Counted from the first letter of the stretch, positions 12,306 to 27,464 are shown. The stretch is DNA of 64,000 nt from Tigriopus japonicus (GCA_010645155.1 CM021318.1:7202872-7266871), one strand, 5' to 3'. Notes: generated from the sequence alone by a model not told the origin. Numbers and translations: made by a program.

Positions 12306-13575
12306 AGGTAAAAGGAGAAGGTTATCTACAAAGGCCAATCTTGATAAAATTGTCGCCCGTATCAAACGGTCAACACCTGGCTCTAATTCAATGTTAAAGA
12401 AAGCCGATTAGGACTTTCGTATCCACACAAGCATGTCCAAAAACCACACATTCAAAGTGTGAAATCGAATGACCATCCACGCGTATTTTAATACGCGTTT
12501 CAATTCATTCAATCATTTGCGTTTCATATTTTCGGGGAGAAAATTTGCCTTAAATAGAGCAAGTACAAAAAGGACAAAAATAAGAAAAAAAGGTCATGAA
12601 AAATTTCCTTCTTTTATTTTTTGGCTAACAATTATATTGTTCGCTTGCAATCAATCAACTTACTCAATCTTTGGAAAGAAAACATAAAATAGATTTTGAG
12701 CGAAAGTAAAGTGAATCGTACGTCTTTTTTAGGGGGCCTCAATTTGAGACTTGGTTTCTAATTTCAAGTCGACCTTTAGATTTGTTAACTTTTGGTGGAT
12801 TGAGTCGATTTGCGCATTGTGTTTTCAAGCAAATGTTTTCAATCTTTCGGCAAGGAAGGTAAAAGGAAAAGAAAATGAGAAAATGAACATTACGGCTTTT
12901 TCCCCACGGAATCAATCCTCCTCTGACGATTGGGGAAAACTTAGGTATTGGAATGATCTAGTTCATGTAGAATCGTGTCATGTTGTGATTTATTGAACTT
13001 GACTGCAGAGCAACGAGTTTGGATCGGGATTTTATACCATTTGGTGTGAATTTATTGCCTCCTGCCAGAATTTGAGTACGGCCTTCTCATGTTCATGTGA
13101 AGGACCATTCTCGGCTAACGAGAGCCCACAAAAATACGATCTGAAGCTCCTAAATTATAAGAGACGGCATAATCATCTCCGTCCAGGTTTTGAATATCAC
13201 TCTTACACACACTTTTCCAACTACACAACACGAGTATATTTAGTAGACGAGAATGGATTCAAAACCATAAACACGCGGATGTGAACGTACAATGGATACA
13301 ATGGAGAAGATCATTCCTCAACACCCTCAGATCTTTTCCTGTAATAATCTGGATAGACCCCCTCAAATACTTAAGACGTGAGGTGCTTCTCAGTTATCAA
13401 ACGACCTATTGAAGAGCCGCTTGGGGGACATCGTTTTTCATCGTAAAAATAAGGCCAATTGGTATGAATTTTGAAAGAAGCTTGGCGATCGTAATCTCTA
13501 TTGTGTATAAATCAATCGACAACGGATAAATGAATCGAATGTCTGGAAGTCATGGGCTCGATGAAGAAAAATTCG

Positions 13576-13605
13576 TCGAGTGTACGGTACGTACTGTACA
13601 CTCGA
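13576..13605. repeat. Perfect inverted repeat, 10-bp arms
   Basis: TCGAGTGTAC at 13576-13585 and its exact reverse complement GTACACTCGA at 13596-13605 enclose a 10-nt loop that itself contains GTACGTAC. It could be a cruciform, a dimeric factor site or chance. Confidence 0.7.
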
Positions 13606-14657
13606 TCATATCGTACCAAGTAAGGAGTGCGTGATTGATGAATGATGTGATCCCTCCAAGTTTCATGGATTCATTAGAAATGCAAAGCACTCTTGCCAAG
13701 GCTCCAAAAAGGCCATCAATATCAATGGCCAAAGAAATACATTCTAAAGTTAGATCTCAAACTGGTTCTCGATCGTGATGATCTTTGGTCGAAAATTTAT
13801 ACCGTACTTGATTTCGTTTCAGATTCCTCAAATCCCGATTGCATGTGGAGTCAAAATGATGAATTTGATCAGCCAATGTTGGATTTTGCTCCTCCTTCCA
13901 ATCACGGTAAGAAAGACATTTCCACCTCAAAAACTTGTCATCCTAAGGACACTTGATAAATACGACTGGTTTTACATTACAAAAAATATGTTGAATGAAC
14001 ACATTGTTTTGTTCTGGTTTTGACTTAGTTTTCCTTGGAACTCGAGCCACAATTTACAACGACATTCGATCAGATAGTCGTTGCAACCCAAAAAATACAG
14101 ATTTTCTCAGTTGGGAACGTTGGAAGAAGGTCATTTAACATTGACAATGTTATTGAACTCAGTTGCAAAAAATAAGCTTCTTTTTTCTTCATTGAACAAT
14201 CCTATTACCTCACTCAATAACATTTTAACGAACATCAAATTAAATTTCCGTCCATAGTATTTGGTCCCACAGATAATCTTTACCAAAAAGCAAAATCAAC
14301 CAAATCATTTTCATAAGCTATGCCAATTGACAACAATTCATGAGACAAAACTCGTTCCATTCGCCAGCTTCAAGATCGAATTCAGAGAGTTCTTCACTCG
14401 CCAAATATCTTGGGTATTGTGTTCTCTAGTCAGTATGGATTGCAGGTCCACCTTGAGTGGTTTTAAGTGGCCATACGTCTCTATTCCTGACAAGTCCCCG
14501 TTTGAAAGGCCCTTTACTTCTTGCCTCATCCAAGTCCTTACACACTCACAGACCATCCAGTTCCAGTCTTGTGGATGTTATGGCTGGGCCAAGTACGAAT
14601 AAATGTACGCCATGGTTGGAAGTGGAACTACGACGCGCATACACGAACAGTACTATA

Positions 14658-14676
14658 CTAGTACTCTACGTACTAG
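14658..14676. repeat. Short inverted repeat CTAGTAC / GTACTAG
   Basis: Seven-base arms around a 5-nt spacer, within a cluster of TACTA/GTAC words at 14650-14680. No function is evident. Confidence 0.4.
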
Positions 14677-17600
14677 CACTTCTGGGACGACATTTAACCC
14701 AGCCAAAAAGGAGGAAAGAGCTCGGATATTTCGGCACTGGTTTGCCTGGTAAACCGGCCTTCATTTGAATGATTCCCTCCCGGAGAGCTTTGGAATGGTA
14801 CATGGCCTCATTTGGACGTATGGTTAGTTGTCGTTCGAAGCCGTTGGAGGCCAGGAGAAAGATCGCGAGAAATTTGCGTAATCCTGCTTTAAAATCAAGA
14901 TCAAGTCCATTTGCGCCTAAATTGGATGATCTCGCTGTTGTTCAGATGTCTTTGGTGGTCCTAAAGTGTTCGATACGGATGAAGATTTTTGTCTTTGGAC
15001 TCTATTAGTAAAAGCAATTTTGCTCTATCTACGGAATGGGGTCATTTCTCAATATGCGAGACAAAGACCAGCTGTCTCGGTCTTTGATTATTTGAAGCGC
15101 CAATTTTAAACACACAAAGAACCTAATTCCAGTCGCGTTTGAATTGGCTCACGCGAACACTTCCCAATCTTTGGCAGGGTAAAAAACAACCAATCTAGAA
15201 ATAGGCAATCAAGCTTCGGTGGAATATAGATGTATTCAAGCACCACTCTTGGATGGAAGTCGAAGGATTATCTTGGTTGTTGTGTTTCCAAATTCTGGCT
15301 TCCAGCATGGCGTCATCATATCTTATCCGAGCCCGAAAAAAATGACCAACCATGAGTCCATCGAATCGGCTCCAAACCCCCTGCTTCTTTGGAACAATTA
15401 AGACCTTGTCATTAAGACGTGGCCACCATGCTTTTAACCCATTCTAGATAATCAATCCATGCCTCGATGTGGAGTAGGAACCATTTTGAGCGCATAAGTA
15501 AATGCACTCATTTTTAGAATCAAATAAAGAAAGTTACCTTTAAAGGCCGTATGATTGACGAGCAATCTTTCAAGCTAGTTTGTCAACAGTACTTCATCGC
15601 TTATAAATAATTGCTTATCAGCTCAATCAATCTTTCTGGAACTAGCTTGTGAGCACTCATCGCCTCCAGTGCAATTGGTTTTTGTTTTTCGGACCGGTTC
15701 TGAGCAAGTTGAATGGAATTAATTGAAATCACGCCAAAACCAGCCAGGCCATGGAATATTGAGAGATGCAGTCAAAGTGACCCCACTCCTCACCACTTCA
15801 TATCTATTTCCCACTAATCCCTTGAGGGCGACGATGAATGGGCAAACGAACGGATAACAGACAGACCATGATTATCATCGCATTGACATGAAGTCAATTA
15901 CATAGCTATGTACACATCTGTGTGAGCGAAACCGGGTTTCCTTAACGACAACCACCAACCATGGACTTGAATGATGGCTCGACCAGGTCATAATTTCAAT
16001 GCCTGCGCACCAGGGGTCGAGGATAAGTTGCAGAATCATTCCGCAACCCAAATATCTTGGAAGCATCAATCCCCCTCTTCTCTCTGGGTTTGGGTCAAGT
16101 TTTTAATAACACCTAAGAGAGCGAGGTGCCTCGCATCCCCATTTAAAGGGTGCCTTTTAAGTGGGGTGAGCGGTAATCTAAATTGAATCTAGGTCTACTT
16201 CATTTTGACACTTGAAATGGTGGTCAGGTTGAAGGCAGTTAGTTCAAGGGATAATTGTTTCATGAGACGCCTCCTTCTAGGCATCTATCTATGCATCCTG
16301 AGGTGGAAAATCAAAATGTAGGTTAACTTGTCCAGAGATCATCATCATTTCCCAAGTTCAGGAACGTGATTAAGTCTTCAGACGGAGGTTTGCGGAACTT
16401 TTGATTCCAAAGTTCATGCCAAAATGCGGAAATTGCCAAGAAGAGGAGGAGGAGGAAAAAAATGAGCCCGTTTTTTACTGCAGTATGTTGGAATGAATAT
16501 ATCTCTAAAACAAACTAGAACAAACCAAGTTTGGCGCACATTTCGCGGAACACAATGTAAGTAGCTTGGGGAGGAGCTTGAACACGGAGGTACCCTTCTC
16601 ATAATTGGGATTTGGATCACTGTCAAGACGATAGATGGGTACTCGCCAACCAATGCTCAATGGATTGACGTCATGCAGAAAGAAACGTGGACCCACATGA
16701 AGTTGAATTGTAGGGACTACGGGATATGGTTTGGGTATGTGGGTAGATTGAGGATTGGGAATGCGGAATAGGTCGCATACTAGTTTCGACGTCGACAAAG
16801 ACGAACTGCTTGTAAAATAACAGCTAGTTTTCCTAATTGCTTTGAAACGACTTGAGCATATAAAGTGCGCTGAGATTCCACGTGAATTCACCCACGGACA
16901 TTTTTCCATGATTACAGTCATTGGATTGAGTTGGAATTTGTCCAAATCCGAGTCATTTCGTCACTTTTTGTGTCAAAATTATTTTTGGTCCCACGTGACT
17001 TGGAGAATCGACTCCCGTGTTTTTTTGCCACCATTTGTTCGTCCATCAGTCCATATCTCAAATTGCTTCGATCCAAGTGGAAACATGAATTGAGTGCCAA
17101 CACGCGCTTTTTACATTCGTTAAGATACAATCAAATCAGGACGAGTTCAAAGCCATTTTCGGGAATCATATCCTCCTGCTCTTGCCTGCTTTGTTATTAT
17201 TGTTTTGGGCTCTCACTGATCTTTTGGTAGTCATCCTACCGTTGGAGATCGGACAAAAAAATGCCTCCCCGCTGAGCAAACTCACGTTTGGAACGGAAAA
17301 AACAAAGGAACTTCTCGATAAGTCCTCCGTTTTGTTCGAAAGGTGCCATATTGAACATCCACCTTGACAAGACAAAACAGGGAGCTCAACAACCATCATA
17401 GAGGTCCAAATCTTTAAATAAACCTCTTTAAGCTTACAAATTGGAGAAGTAGAAAGTTATTTTTGGCATGGCATTTAACTTCTCTCATATTGCAATTGAA
17501 GCAGTCGGCCCTTGAACTATTGCAATGTCCTTTGGCTACGGTTTAGTATTCAAACATCTGTGATAAGGATGGTTCTGATATGCGTGGTCATTTATGGACG

Positions 17601-20600
17601 AGCTTCATTCACAAATAACGTTCTCTGTTTTAATTGGAGTGTTCGAGCGGACTCGGACTCGACTCAGAGGGGTTTTTCGGCTGAATTGCTTCGTCCAGTT
17701 GGGTTTAACATGTGCTTGGGCCTAAATAAACATTCACAATCAATAAGCGCTTTCAAGCGAATGTTCTCCCTCTCTCTGGTTTCCCTTGGAAGAAGAAGCA
17801 AAACCATTCATGACGTTGGTTGTGAGCTGTCTTTTGGAGGACTGCTATTGACTTTCATGATCATTAGGACATGCCCTGAAGTCATTCACATGAGTGGAGA
17901 GAGAGAAAATGACACAATTTTCGATCCTTGGGTTGTTCACTCAAGTGGTTATTAACTTTTACAAACACATTAGTGAGTCAGCATTCAAAGTAGAAATGCG
18001 TCGAAGCAAGCCAAAGAAGCGTGTCTTTGTATTTGAAAAGATCTGCCAAGCGGACAAAGTGTTTGATCAGCAATCTCATTGTGTGTAGAAATACATTGTC
18101 CCTGCTATTTTTGGGGGATTTTTCCAAAAATGTTGAAAGAGGATCACTTATGCCTCGAATGAAATTTTCAATGCATTTTGATGAGCCAATTAACTCTTTG
18201 ATGATGTGTCGAAGAGTGCGAACTAGTACATAGGTAGGAACCAGGGAAGGGGTTAAAAGAATGCCAGCAAATACGAAAACCCGCTTGGTTGGTTGGGTTG
18301 TTAGTTTTCTCAAAGATGGTTGATATGGTGGAAGGAAGAATTTGGTGCGACGAATCGAGAGGCGAGAGAAATTGGTGTTTTCGCCAGTTGTTCCCACGCA
18401 CACTGCGATTAAAATCACTTTGCAACGAACCTGTTGTCAGTTTGCCAACGGCTCCTGCTTCAAATTTCAATCACAAAACAATTTCTTCGCCTCTCTTGAA
18501 TATCAAAAGCGGAGACGAGTCCCATCCATTTCCCTTCTTTCTCCATTCGATCTGATGCATTTGCCTGAGCAGATTCACCACATTAAGCAATGGATGGACT
18601 TGAGAGAGAACTCAAAGCTCCATCCATGCAAGCTCATGAAAACATGGATGAATCCAGATGAGCCAATGTCAAGGACTCGCGTTTCGCCAGACATTTGCAC
18701 TTTGAGCAATTGAGACTCACAACTATCCTGTCAGACTTGCCCACTTTCAATCGGAGGTACTTAAGTGCGCATATTTTACAGCCCAATTTAGCCTGGTTTT
18801 ACATCAAGCGACGACAGCTATCCATGGTCAGTGGTTTTGCACTCTAAGCATCGTTAGCTTAATTGCTCTCCTTGAGAATGGCCCCATGATCGAAAGATGG
18901 TCATGGTGTAATGCGTGTTGTTCAATTTACCACGTGTTTTGGCCGTGTTCCAACACGTCATGGGATCAAACCAGAAGTGCCCACCGTCTTCAGTGAGTGA
19001 GAGAGTCGAGTCGTCTTTGTGGCTCACCTGTCAAGTTCCAGTCAGTTGCAGGCCTTCGTATCTCGTAATTGGCTGGATGAGGATTGGGCAATTGGGATCT
19101 CTTTCAACACCGCCCACTCACCTAGTACCCAACCAACCAGGCCAATGGGTCTTCTAAGGAGGTACTACTTGCCTAATACCAGGGTAATAGAAATGCACGC
19201 ACACGTTGTACGTGAGACAGGGAGCTCCATTAAGGTCGACTTTTCAGGATGAAGTAATTACTTCCCGGTCTCAATTTCATTTTCGAGAGGCAGGAAATAT
19301 ACATACATAGTACAGAGAGATCGACCCAGGAGGAGCTTTGCGTGTGGAAACGCTCCCATGTTGGGACAAATGTGTGCCCTAATGGAATGGATGACTGAAT
19401 AATGGAACACCTCTGGCCAGTTTGGATCAAGTTACCAAGGGATGGATCGTCGAGTCGAAATGACCGTTTTCATTGTCCACGACGTTACATGAGAGCTAAA
19501 AAGGCCAGCCAGAACTGTCCTTGATCTTGGTCAAAGGCTCCTAGGGTGTCCCATGGGGACGAGTAATCGGATATTAGTCGGAGAGCATTTGCAAACATAT
19601 CAAATGGAACCACTCTCCAAAAAGACCCGCGGAATGGAAAGTCGATCCCAGTTGATTGCAATGGAAAACGAGAAAGTCAAATCTCGAAACAAAGGCCTCC
19701 TTTTTTCGGGGAATGGAGAGCTCCTCCCAATGATATATAGATATGAAAGATGGAAAACTTTATCCTCGGCCATCTCAACTCAAAACTAAAGTGAGGGCCT
19801 TCTTTCCCATAGTGAAGCCAGCGGATCCTCGCATGGTTCCATTCTTGCGGTTGGTTCTTTCGGTTGGTAGGGTAGCACAGTACATAGCACGAGGAGTATG
19901 CAAGTCAAGGGTATCAATCACTTTCAAACCTGATGGAGGAGCCCGTGAGCGAGCCTCTTTTGCACGCTTTTAGGACCTCGTAAGCTTCAACCTAAGGCAT
20001 TGTTCCAAGCATCGTTTATCACGGGGTTTTATCCAAACAATGAGCCTCGTAATAGGCAAGAGTAATTAACAGAAAGATATTTTTTAAGATATGCCTACTA
20101 ACAGAGTGTTGTCGACATCGCTACTTTCTCTTCGCTCACGAAGAAGGTTCTTCTTCTTCTTTTAAGTCGGTCTGAAAGTAAACATCCCTTGCTTTCTACT
20201 CAAAACAACTTCAATTCTAGACAAGTGACGAGACCCATTTGACTAGACTCTCCAAGTGAAGGATGTTTAGGAACAAATGCCAAAGGGCTCTGGAACGTTC
20301 CCACACGGCGATTTAAAGCAACTGGACACGTTTTACCTATTAAGCGCTTCAATGGTGTTTATATCTTCGCCGAAAAGTATCTATTGAAGGAAGCGTCTGA
20401 AGTATTTGAGCAAGTCGAAAGCGGCTTTTTTTCTTTCTCCCCTGAGGAAGGAAGTCTGATTGGGATCCAATCGACACTAAGAGTTTGACATCATTGAATG
20501 ACAGTTCGCCTCTCCATATCAGTAATCCAGAGTTATCCATTGGAAGTGAGGACCCTCAATGCCTGAAAGGTTATGCTAATGCCCGAGAATTTATCTTGAT

Positions 20601-23600
20601 ATGAAAGGAGATGCCTTTTATGGTGATGAAGAAAATCTCGAGTTCCCCCTCCATGCCCGTGGTGCTACGTACTACTATTTGGCATTGCTTGCTTGACATT
20701 TGAAAATTGGTGCAAAATGTGAAATCCCTTCATGCGGTTGACGGAAAGAGCGCCTTCATGAAGGCAGCCAAAGGCAAATTTCATCTCGTTCCTTCTTGCG
20801 AGGAAAACACATGTCAGGATTTTTGCGGCAAAGTGGAAGATCAAGACGGAGACGTCATCCATTCGTTGGCAGTTGGTGTAAAACCCGACAAGCCCTCGGA
20901 ATTGAATCTCATCTCGGTTTCATGACAGCTCAAGCGCCCGTTTTCTTTCACATCCCACTCAGCAGCCCAATTCCACCGCAAAGCCAAAGACCAAATATGC
21001 CTATAAATTCGAGATCCTTTTCCATGTGGGTGAAGGAGTTGCTAAACATTCGCTATCCAAAGGGCTTAATGAGCTTGCCATTTGAAGGCGTGCCCCCGCT
21101 TCTTATAGTCCATTGTTTTTCGTCGTCGTTGAGTTTCTTGGGGTGGTGTTGTAGGATAGGAATGGAAAGGGGTTCGTTCGTTCGGCCAAAATCAATGGCA
21201 GAGTTTCGGCATGGACTTTTCCTCTGTCCGTGACTCGAACTTAATGGGTTTGATCAAACCATTCAGCCAATATCATACGTTTGGGGTCTCAATGAAGACA
21301 TCGATCCGACGAGCAACGTTGTTGGTGGAGTGAATCGAAGTGACATCCAATGGCTGAAATTGATCAGAGATCGAGATCTTCTCAGACCAACGCCCTAATG
21401 ACGGACTGACTCACTCACTCACTCAGAGGTTTCGTCTTCGCTAGCCATGCATTTGACATTTGAGCCCTCCTACAATTAATTTTCTTCGGCAGACAGGTGG
21501 AAATTGACAACAAGTGTGTTTATCTGTGATGATTCACACACCTTGAGTGGGTGATCCATCCGTCAAGATCAAACGCCTCCACTTGGAGGTGTTCTTTTCG
21601 TTCGCGTTCGTGCTCCACCCACTGTCCATAAAAACGTGTTGTACTGTATATAGTAGCTGAGTGTTGTTTATGCGATTATTCTGGTTCACGTTATTGCTCC
21701 CTAAACAAGACTCATGTGATCAATATCGAATGCCCTCTCGTCGAGCTTGCACAAAACAAGTGTTAGGGCCTGATCCCCTAAAACCCATTAGAGTGCTCCA
21801 TTGTTCCAATTTCCACCATGTTCCAGAGCCTCGTAATTGGCGTAGTTTCTATTTAGTCGGCCATTAATTGAGATGGGGGAGGACCACGACACCAAAGACG
21901 AACCAACAACGATGAGCCATGAACCATGAAAGCAGGGATGTTGGATGGTGTTTCTAAAATTCCCTGTTGTTCCCAATTATGTTTCGTGAAACATCTCACA
22001 AGGGCGAAAAGAAAAGAAGAGCACAATTAAGAATTTCCCCATTGGCCTAGCTTTGTTGGCGCATTATCTGGCTTCTTTTCGCTAACCTTCACGCTAGAAG
22101 TCCCATCTGGATAGTGCATGCATTTAGCACGCATCCGCAAATTGCACCCTAAAAATCTCCAGCTTCGGACCGATCCCAATGGTGTTCCATAGAACTTTTA
22201 TCTTTGTCCCTTTCCGATATGAATTCTAAATACTCTGTTCCGCATTCGACAACTGGATTTGATTCATTGCGGGCTCATAAACTGTTATATTTATGGTGGG
22301 AATTGTATCTCGCCCATGGAACTCCACTCAGCAGGATCTCTCACTCGATTGGAAGCAACACTGTGTGGCCATTTTTGTTGCGTGACAACTTCAAGGCCAA
22401 AGCGGTGTGTTAAATCCCGGTACTTAGAAAGTTCTTGCTTATGTCATAGACCATCTTCCACTCTTGCTTAACACATGCATTGAGAATCTCTTAGTCCTAA
22501 AGCTTCGTAGGATTGTAACGCTGCAGAATGAGAACAAGCGTAAAAAGTTTGTTGCCCACCACCCCAATTCTGGGCATGGAACATCGCCAAGAACGAGCAT
22601 GTAACCAAGTCCTAAGGGACGGCTTTTCGGGACCACGAGGTTGATGGGCGGAGAACGTGAAGCAAGCCCTTGAACAATGCTTGAAGGGCCCGAAAAACTT
22701 GCTAGATTCAAGGGGAATCAGCCAATGTGATAAGTGGGACCGGCGGCTCCAAATCCTTGCTCATTACGTATGCTTGCCATCATGTCGGTCTAACCTAAAA
22801 TGGTTGACACTTGTGTCAATTGTTGACTTCCAACCTGACCTTGAATAGAAGCACGATTTCTGTGTTGCGAGATTGAAATTGCCATCGTTCGAAGTGTATG
22901 TAAGAAGTGTTTGAAATATTGAAGCAAATTGGACGTTTCCTGGGAAACAAGAAAAAAATGGCAAACGTCGAGATGATGTCCTTTGATCTCTGCGGTAATG
23001 AAGGATTGGCGTTGAATGATACGTCAGTTTCTTCTGCAGTTATGTGTTTCTTTGATTCCGATTTGTGACATTTGGCGGAAAATGAACGAGACCAAAAATG
23101 AGAGACACGATACGGTAAATTCGAGCACTCCTTTGCGGTTCTCACAAGGGGCACAAAATATATGCAAACTTGCTGGCCATAAACCATAAAAGTTTGGGCC
23201 TGAAAAGTTGAAATGACATCATCATTTCTTTTCATGTTATTACTACTTCAATAATCTCCTTTCGTTTGCACACAAAGTACCACAATGGTATTTTGATTTT
23301 TTCCCTAAACTCATTTCTAAAGAAAGCTTCGTAACTTGAAGCTTGTGAGTCTTTGAAACACAGTGTTTCTACGTTGTCATGTTGCGGAAAGTGAGTCTGG
23401 TCTGGCTTCTTTTTGCCTTGAGCCTTCTTTGATGGTGAGCCTCCTCTCGCTGTCTCTGTGGTCCTTCATGTTGTGGTTGCTTTTTTGTCAGAAATTAGTT
23501 CCTTCCCCTCTTCCCGGTCGAGCCTGACAGGAACCCCAAGGGTCTTCAGTCAAAAAAGTAATGACATAACAGGTCAAGCGAATGCGAAAAAATGAGTTCG

Positions 23601-26600
23601 CAATGATGATCGCTTCCAAACTTTTTTCGCGGATTCGCCGTCATCGCTTAACGAATCCACCATTGATATCGCAAACCTCTCCATAAAAGGACTTGCCTCC
23701 TTCATTGTTGGCTTAGGAGACTACAGAGGGTGGAGGAGATGCCATCCATCCCTGAAGATATTTACCCAACTCTCACTTATGCTTGAGAGGGGGATTCAAA
23801 TTCCAACTTTCCCGAAGACATAAATTCAAATTCGAGCTTTACCTACGTGACGGCTCACTAAAAGGCTGTATGTACGCATTGTAGAATGTAGCGATGAGGG
23901 AGAGAAAGAGCATAATGGAGATGTATTTGCCAAGCCCGAAATCTGAGTCCAAATTGAAAGATCTCTTTCCCCAAATGATCTTTGGCAACCCGTTCTGCGG
24001 GAAGTCAGAGCCAAGATGACAATATTTCAGAAGATGCAAGTTGTCTTTGTTGGATAAACAAGAAGTGGTGCCTGCTTTGGCTGTTTTCTTCTATCTATCC
24101 AAATGCCATTAGTCAGCGGGAGAACACTTCATGAGACGAATTCTTTGCGTTTTGGACAGCTTGTCTCGATGGTGGGTGGTCATACACATTGTAATATGGA
24201 CAAAAGTGACAACCCATCTCTTTCTTGCCATTTACTTACCACATTTTGGTGATTTCAAAGACACGAAGCTCATGACATTTGTTTCGCAAACCACAGTGGA
24301 TCATCTTGAGAGTAATCAGGAAGTTATTTCGGCTCTCATTGAAGCAATGAGTTTTCCATTAGGTGAGCTCCTCAATTCATTCAAACGTCGCGGATAAACA
24401 CTCGGTGGTGCTACTAGTAAATGATGGATTGCTATTGACTTTGGGAGATTTCCTCCCCTCTCATCCTTAGGAAAACCACTATTGAACCTCTTGGCGAAGA
24501 GGGGAAAGAAATCAGATTTTTCCTCATGGAATTTCAATGAACGATAGAAAGAGAGAACGAAAGAAAGGGGAGCGAGCTTCTGGAATCAAGCAGACATTTG
24601 ATACGTCTCAAAAACAACGAAAAGGAAACACACCACTTTCCTCCGGCCAATGGTTTGTTGTTCTTCTCAGCTTTCAGCCTCCAAAGCGAATGAATACGTA
24701 CGGTAATCATAACTGATGTTGGTCGCTCTAGCCTCCTCAGGTATGAAGTACACTTGTGATAATCCAAACAAAAAAACACGTGAAGAGCAAAAACATTCCT
24801 AACCCTTCGATTTGTGACTGAGCTTGAAATAATCGTTGGAAATGGCATTAATGAAATTTTGATGATTACATCCCACTCACTCGTCTTCCACAACTGTTCC
24901 TCGATCTGAAAAGATCACACCCTTGAGCTAGATTCTGGCTGCGATCTTTCAAGCCTATCAAATTACTACCCTAACGAATGGAGAGGAGCATTTCATGGCC
25001 GAGAAACAAATTGAAGCGAACCCTTTTCTGGAATCAATTCAAGTGTACGTCACCAACACTATCCCAATCGTCATCATGACGAGAGACCCGCATCAATGTG
25101 GTACACATGTCAACTCAGTCATCGTCGCTTTGCACACGGTTTTTTATACCCGTTCCTTGCGTCACCCGGTCTGGGATTGACATATAAACATAGGCGTTTT
25201 TTGTGCCCAAGTTTTTGTGTGAAGACCCTTCTTCTTGTGTCATTGCAAGCCCTCATCTCGTCTAGTGGCGTTTTTTGTGGCTGCCAAAGCACGAATACAT
25301 GGATAGATAGACACCACAAGTTATGATGACTTGGAAACTTATGCGACGCCACCTGTGGTGGTCAATAATGTGAGTCCGCTCAGAAGTGGCAAAGCTCCAT
25401 CAAAAGTGACGGGACTCTTATTTGCATTCTTCCCAAGGAACTTTGGTCACGGGATCCACTCCTCTATTCTTATCAATCCCAATTTAGTACCCAAATATGT
25501 ACAGAAAAGGTGGCGCGGGCGTTCGATGGCATATCTACAAGTATTATTGTCATATTCCAAATGGAGAATAGACAGTTCTCATGCATAATAGACGACTTTT
25601 GCATTTGGTGTAACAAACTCTGACGTCAAAGGAGCGGTTTCAAATGGACAAGGGCTCACTTTTAGCTCTACCTTTAAGAATGTTATTTTTATTCAAAAGC
25701 ATTGATGAAACCTTGTGATAAAAAAATCCTTCACATTATGGTATCGAGACAGTACACAATTTGTCTTTCCCCCAACCGTGATTCAACCCATCATTAGACT
25801 ATCTTCTTGTCGTGCATCCAAGGCAAACATGCTTTAACAGAATGGGCCCTGAATATGGTGGGATCTTCGAGACAAAACAGGATTTCTTTGCTGTTTCTGG
25901 AATCATTAAGAGATAATGTTGCAACGTATTAATCATGGGATATCATGAGACCGGTTTGGCTCAACAATAATAAATATACCCCCCCCGCATCAAGTCTCTA
26001 GGGTTTCCATTTTAACACCCGTTAATCATAGAGGCAATAAATCGCTTAAAAAGACTTCCATTTACTCGGCTAATTGGGTGCTTGGTTAAATGATAAGTGT
26101 ACCTCTCCCACCGAAGATAGGCTCTGTCGGGCTTGCCGATCTCATTGCACTTGATTTAGGAGCAACAACGCAAATTTTTGAGCCCAACCAACTCACGCCT
26201 ATTTAAAACTTGTCCCATGAATTACCCCAAGTCGAAAAGGTTCGGTGGGCTTGACAAGCTTATTCATCACGTTCGCGACCGAGCAGCCATTGCTCAAAAA
26301 TTGGCAAAAATCAGGTCCGAAGTTGTTGTGGCATTCACATGATTGATAATTCCAAACCCCTTGGACATTGTCATGGCCAGACAAAGACTTTGTCGCATTC
26401 CGTCGTCCATTCGCTGACTGAACCCCCATCGACTGACTTGATGCCATCACTCAAAGATGTGAAGATGAAGGGAACGGATATTGGAGGTTTCTGGCCTGAT
26501 TTAGCCCACTTTCGTCGTAAGAACTCTACTTCTTCTCGTCTTCGTCAATCCAGGCACCATCCGGGGTGACAAGTTTGTTTCAAGAGGGATTCCTCGACTT

Positions 26601-26770
26601 TGCCAAAGGGATTTGTTCCAACTATTGTCATCAAGCTCTCAGGATCTCTCTTCGTGCTATCTTCTTCCCCCTTATACATGAGTTTCTATGAGTTTAGTTC
26701 ATGTGTGTGGCACTCTAGGTCTCCTACGGCTCCATATCCGCATCGAAGTGATTCATCTTCACCCAAGATG

Positions 26771-26788
26771 GAGTGAGTGAGTGAGTGC
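26771..26788. repeat. (GAGT)n microsatellite
   Basis: Four to five tandem GAGT units. Related TCAC/GTGA runs occur at 21409-21424 and 28775-28787. Confidence 0.8.
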
Positions 26789-27464
26789 TAAATGCTTGGA
26801 TTCCCTTTTAGGTCTATTGAGAAAAGGGGGAGGGAGGGGGTTGTTGATGTTGGTTTGAGGTCACCTTCTTCGACGTCTTCCGTCTTCCGTTCTCTTCTTC
26901 ACTCGAGTATGGCACATTATCCTTGTGGATTTTAGATTACCCTTTGTTCTTCCTCAATCCCTCGAAGATCGTTGACCTGACTTCTGAGATCCTTTCTTCG
27001 AGGCGTTTCAATCACCCATGATTTCGCTTTTAATCACGTTGCCTGAGACTTTCCCAAAGGGAAAGAATTAGCCCAAAGAAATTCTACGATAGAGTTTAGA
27101 GAAAGGTACTTTCGGAGACTATCGACAGCAAAAAATGAAGACAACCTTTCCAAGAAAGATCCTACTAAAGTATTTTTTTTGAACGTTTTCAATTTCTTGA
27201 AGAACAATGCACCCAGCTTTTCGAGAGTTTTCTTGCAATTTCTTGATCTTTTTTCCCCAGGAAACAGCTTTGAAACATGCACTGTGTCAAAGTTTGTGGT
27301 GCACTTTTCATCATATCCCCCAGAAAGTTAGTGCCTTTTTAATGTTTTGGACTTCCAATCATAGAGCCTTTCCCCATTGAGCGCTTTAAATCGAAATAGG
27401 GAGATATCGTTGAAAAGGGGGGTTGATTGCCAACTAAGTAAGTTTGTAAGTAAGAAGCAAAGGT

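Larger units (their letters stand above)
7938..20000. other. Non-coding stretch upstream of DmX (first half of a 26-kb gap)
   Basis: No conserved exon was found. The ORFs are short, mostly lack ATG starts and show no recognisable domain. The DmX promoter should lie just above 7937. Visible structure: an AT-rich stretch at 10000-10400, an imperfect hairpin at 11717-11762, an (AC)10 microsatellite at 12285-12305, a perfect 10-bp inverted repeat at 13576-13605 and a 7-bp one at 14658-14676. Confidence 0.6.

Noticed and set aside
16505..16945. 146-codon minus-strand open frame
   Set aside because: No ATG at the start and no recognised motif.
17978..18418. 146-codon minus-strand open frame with charged and aromatic residues
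   Set aside because: No similarity that I can name and no flanking splice structure; consistent with chance.
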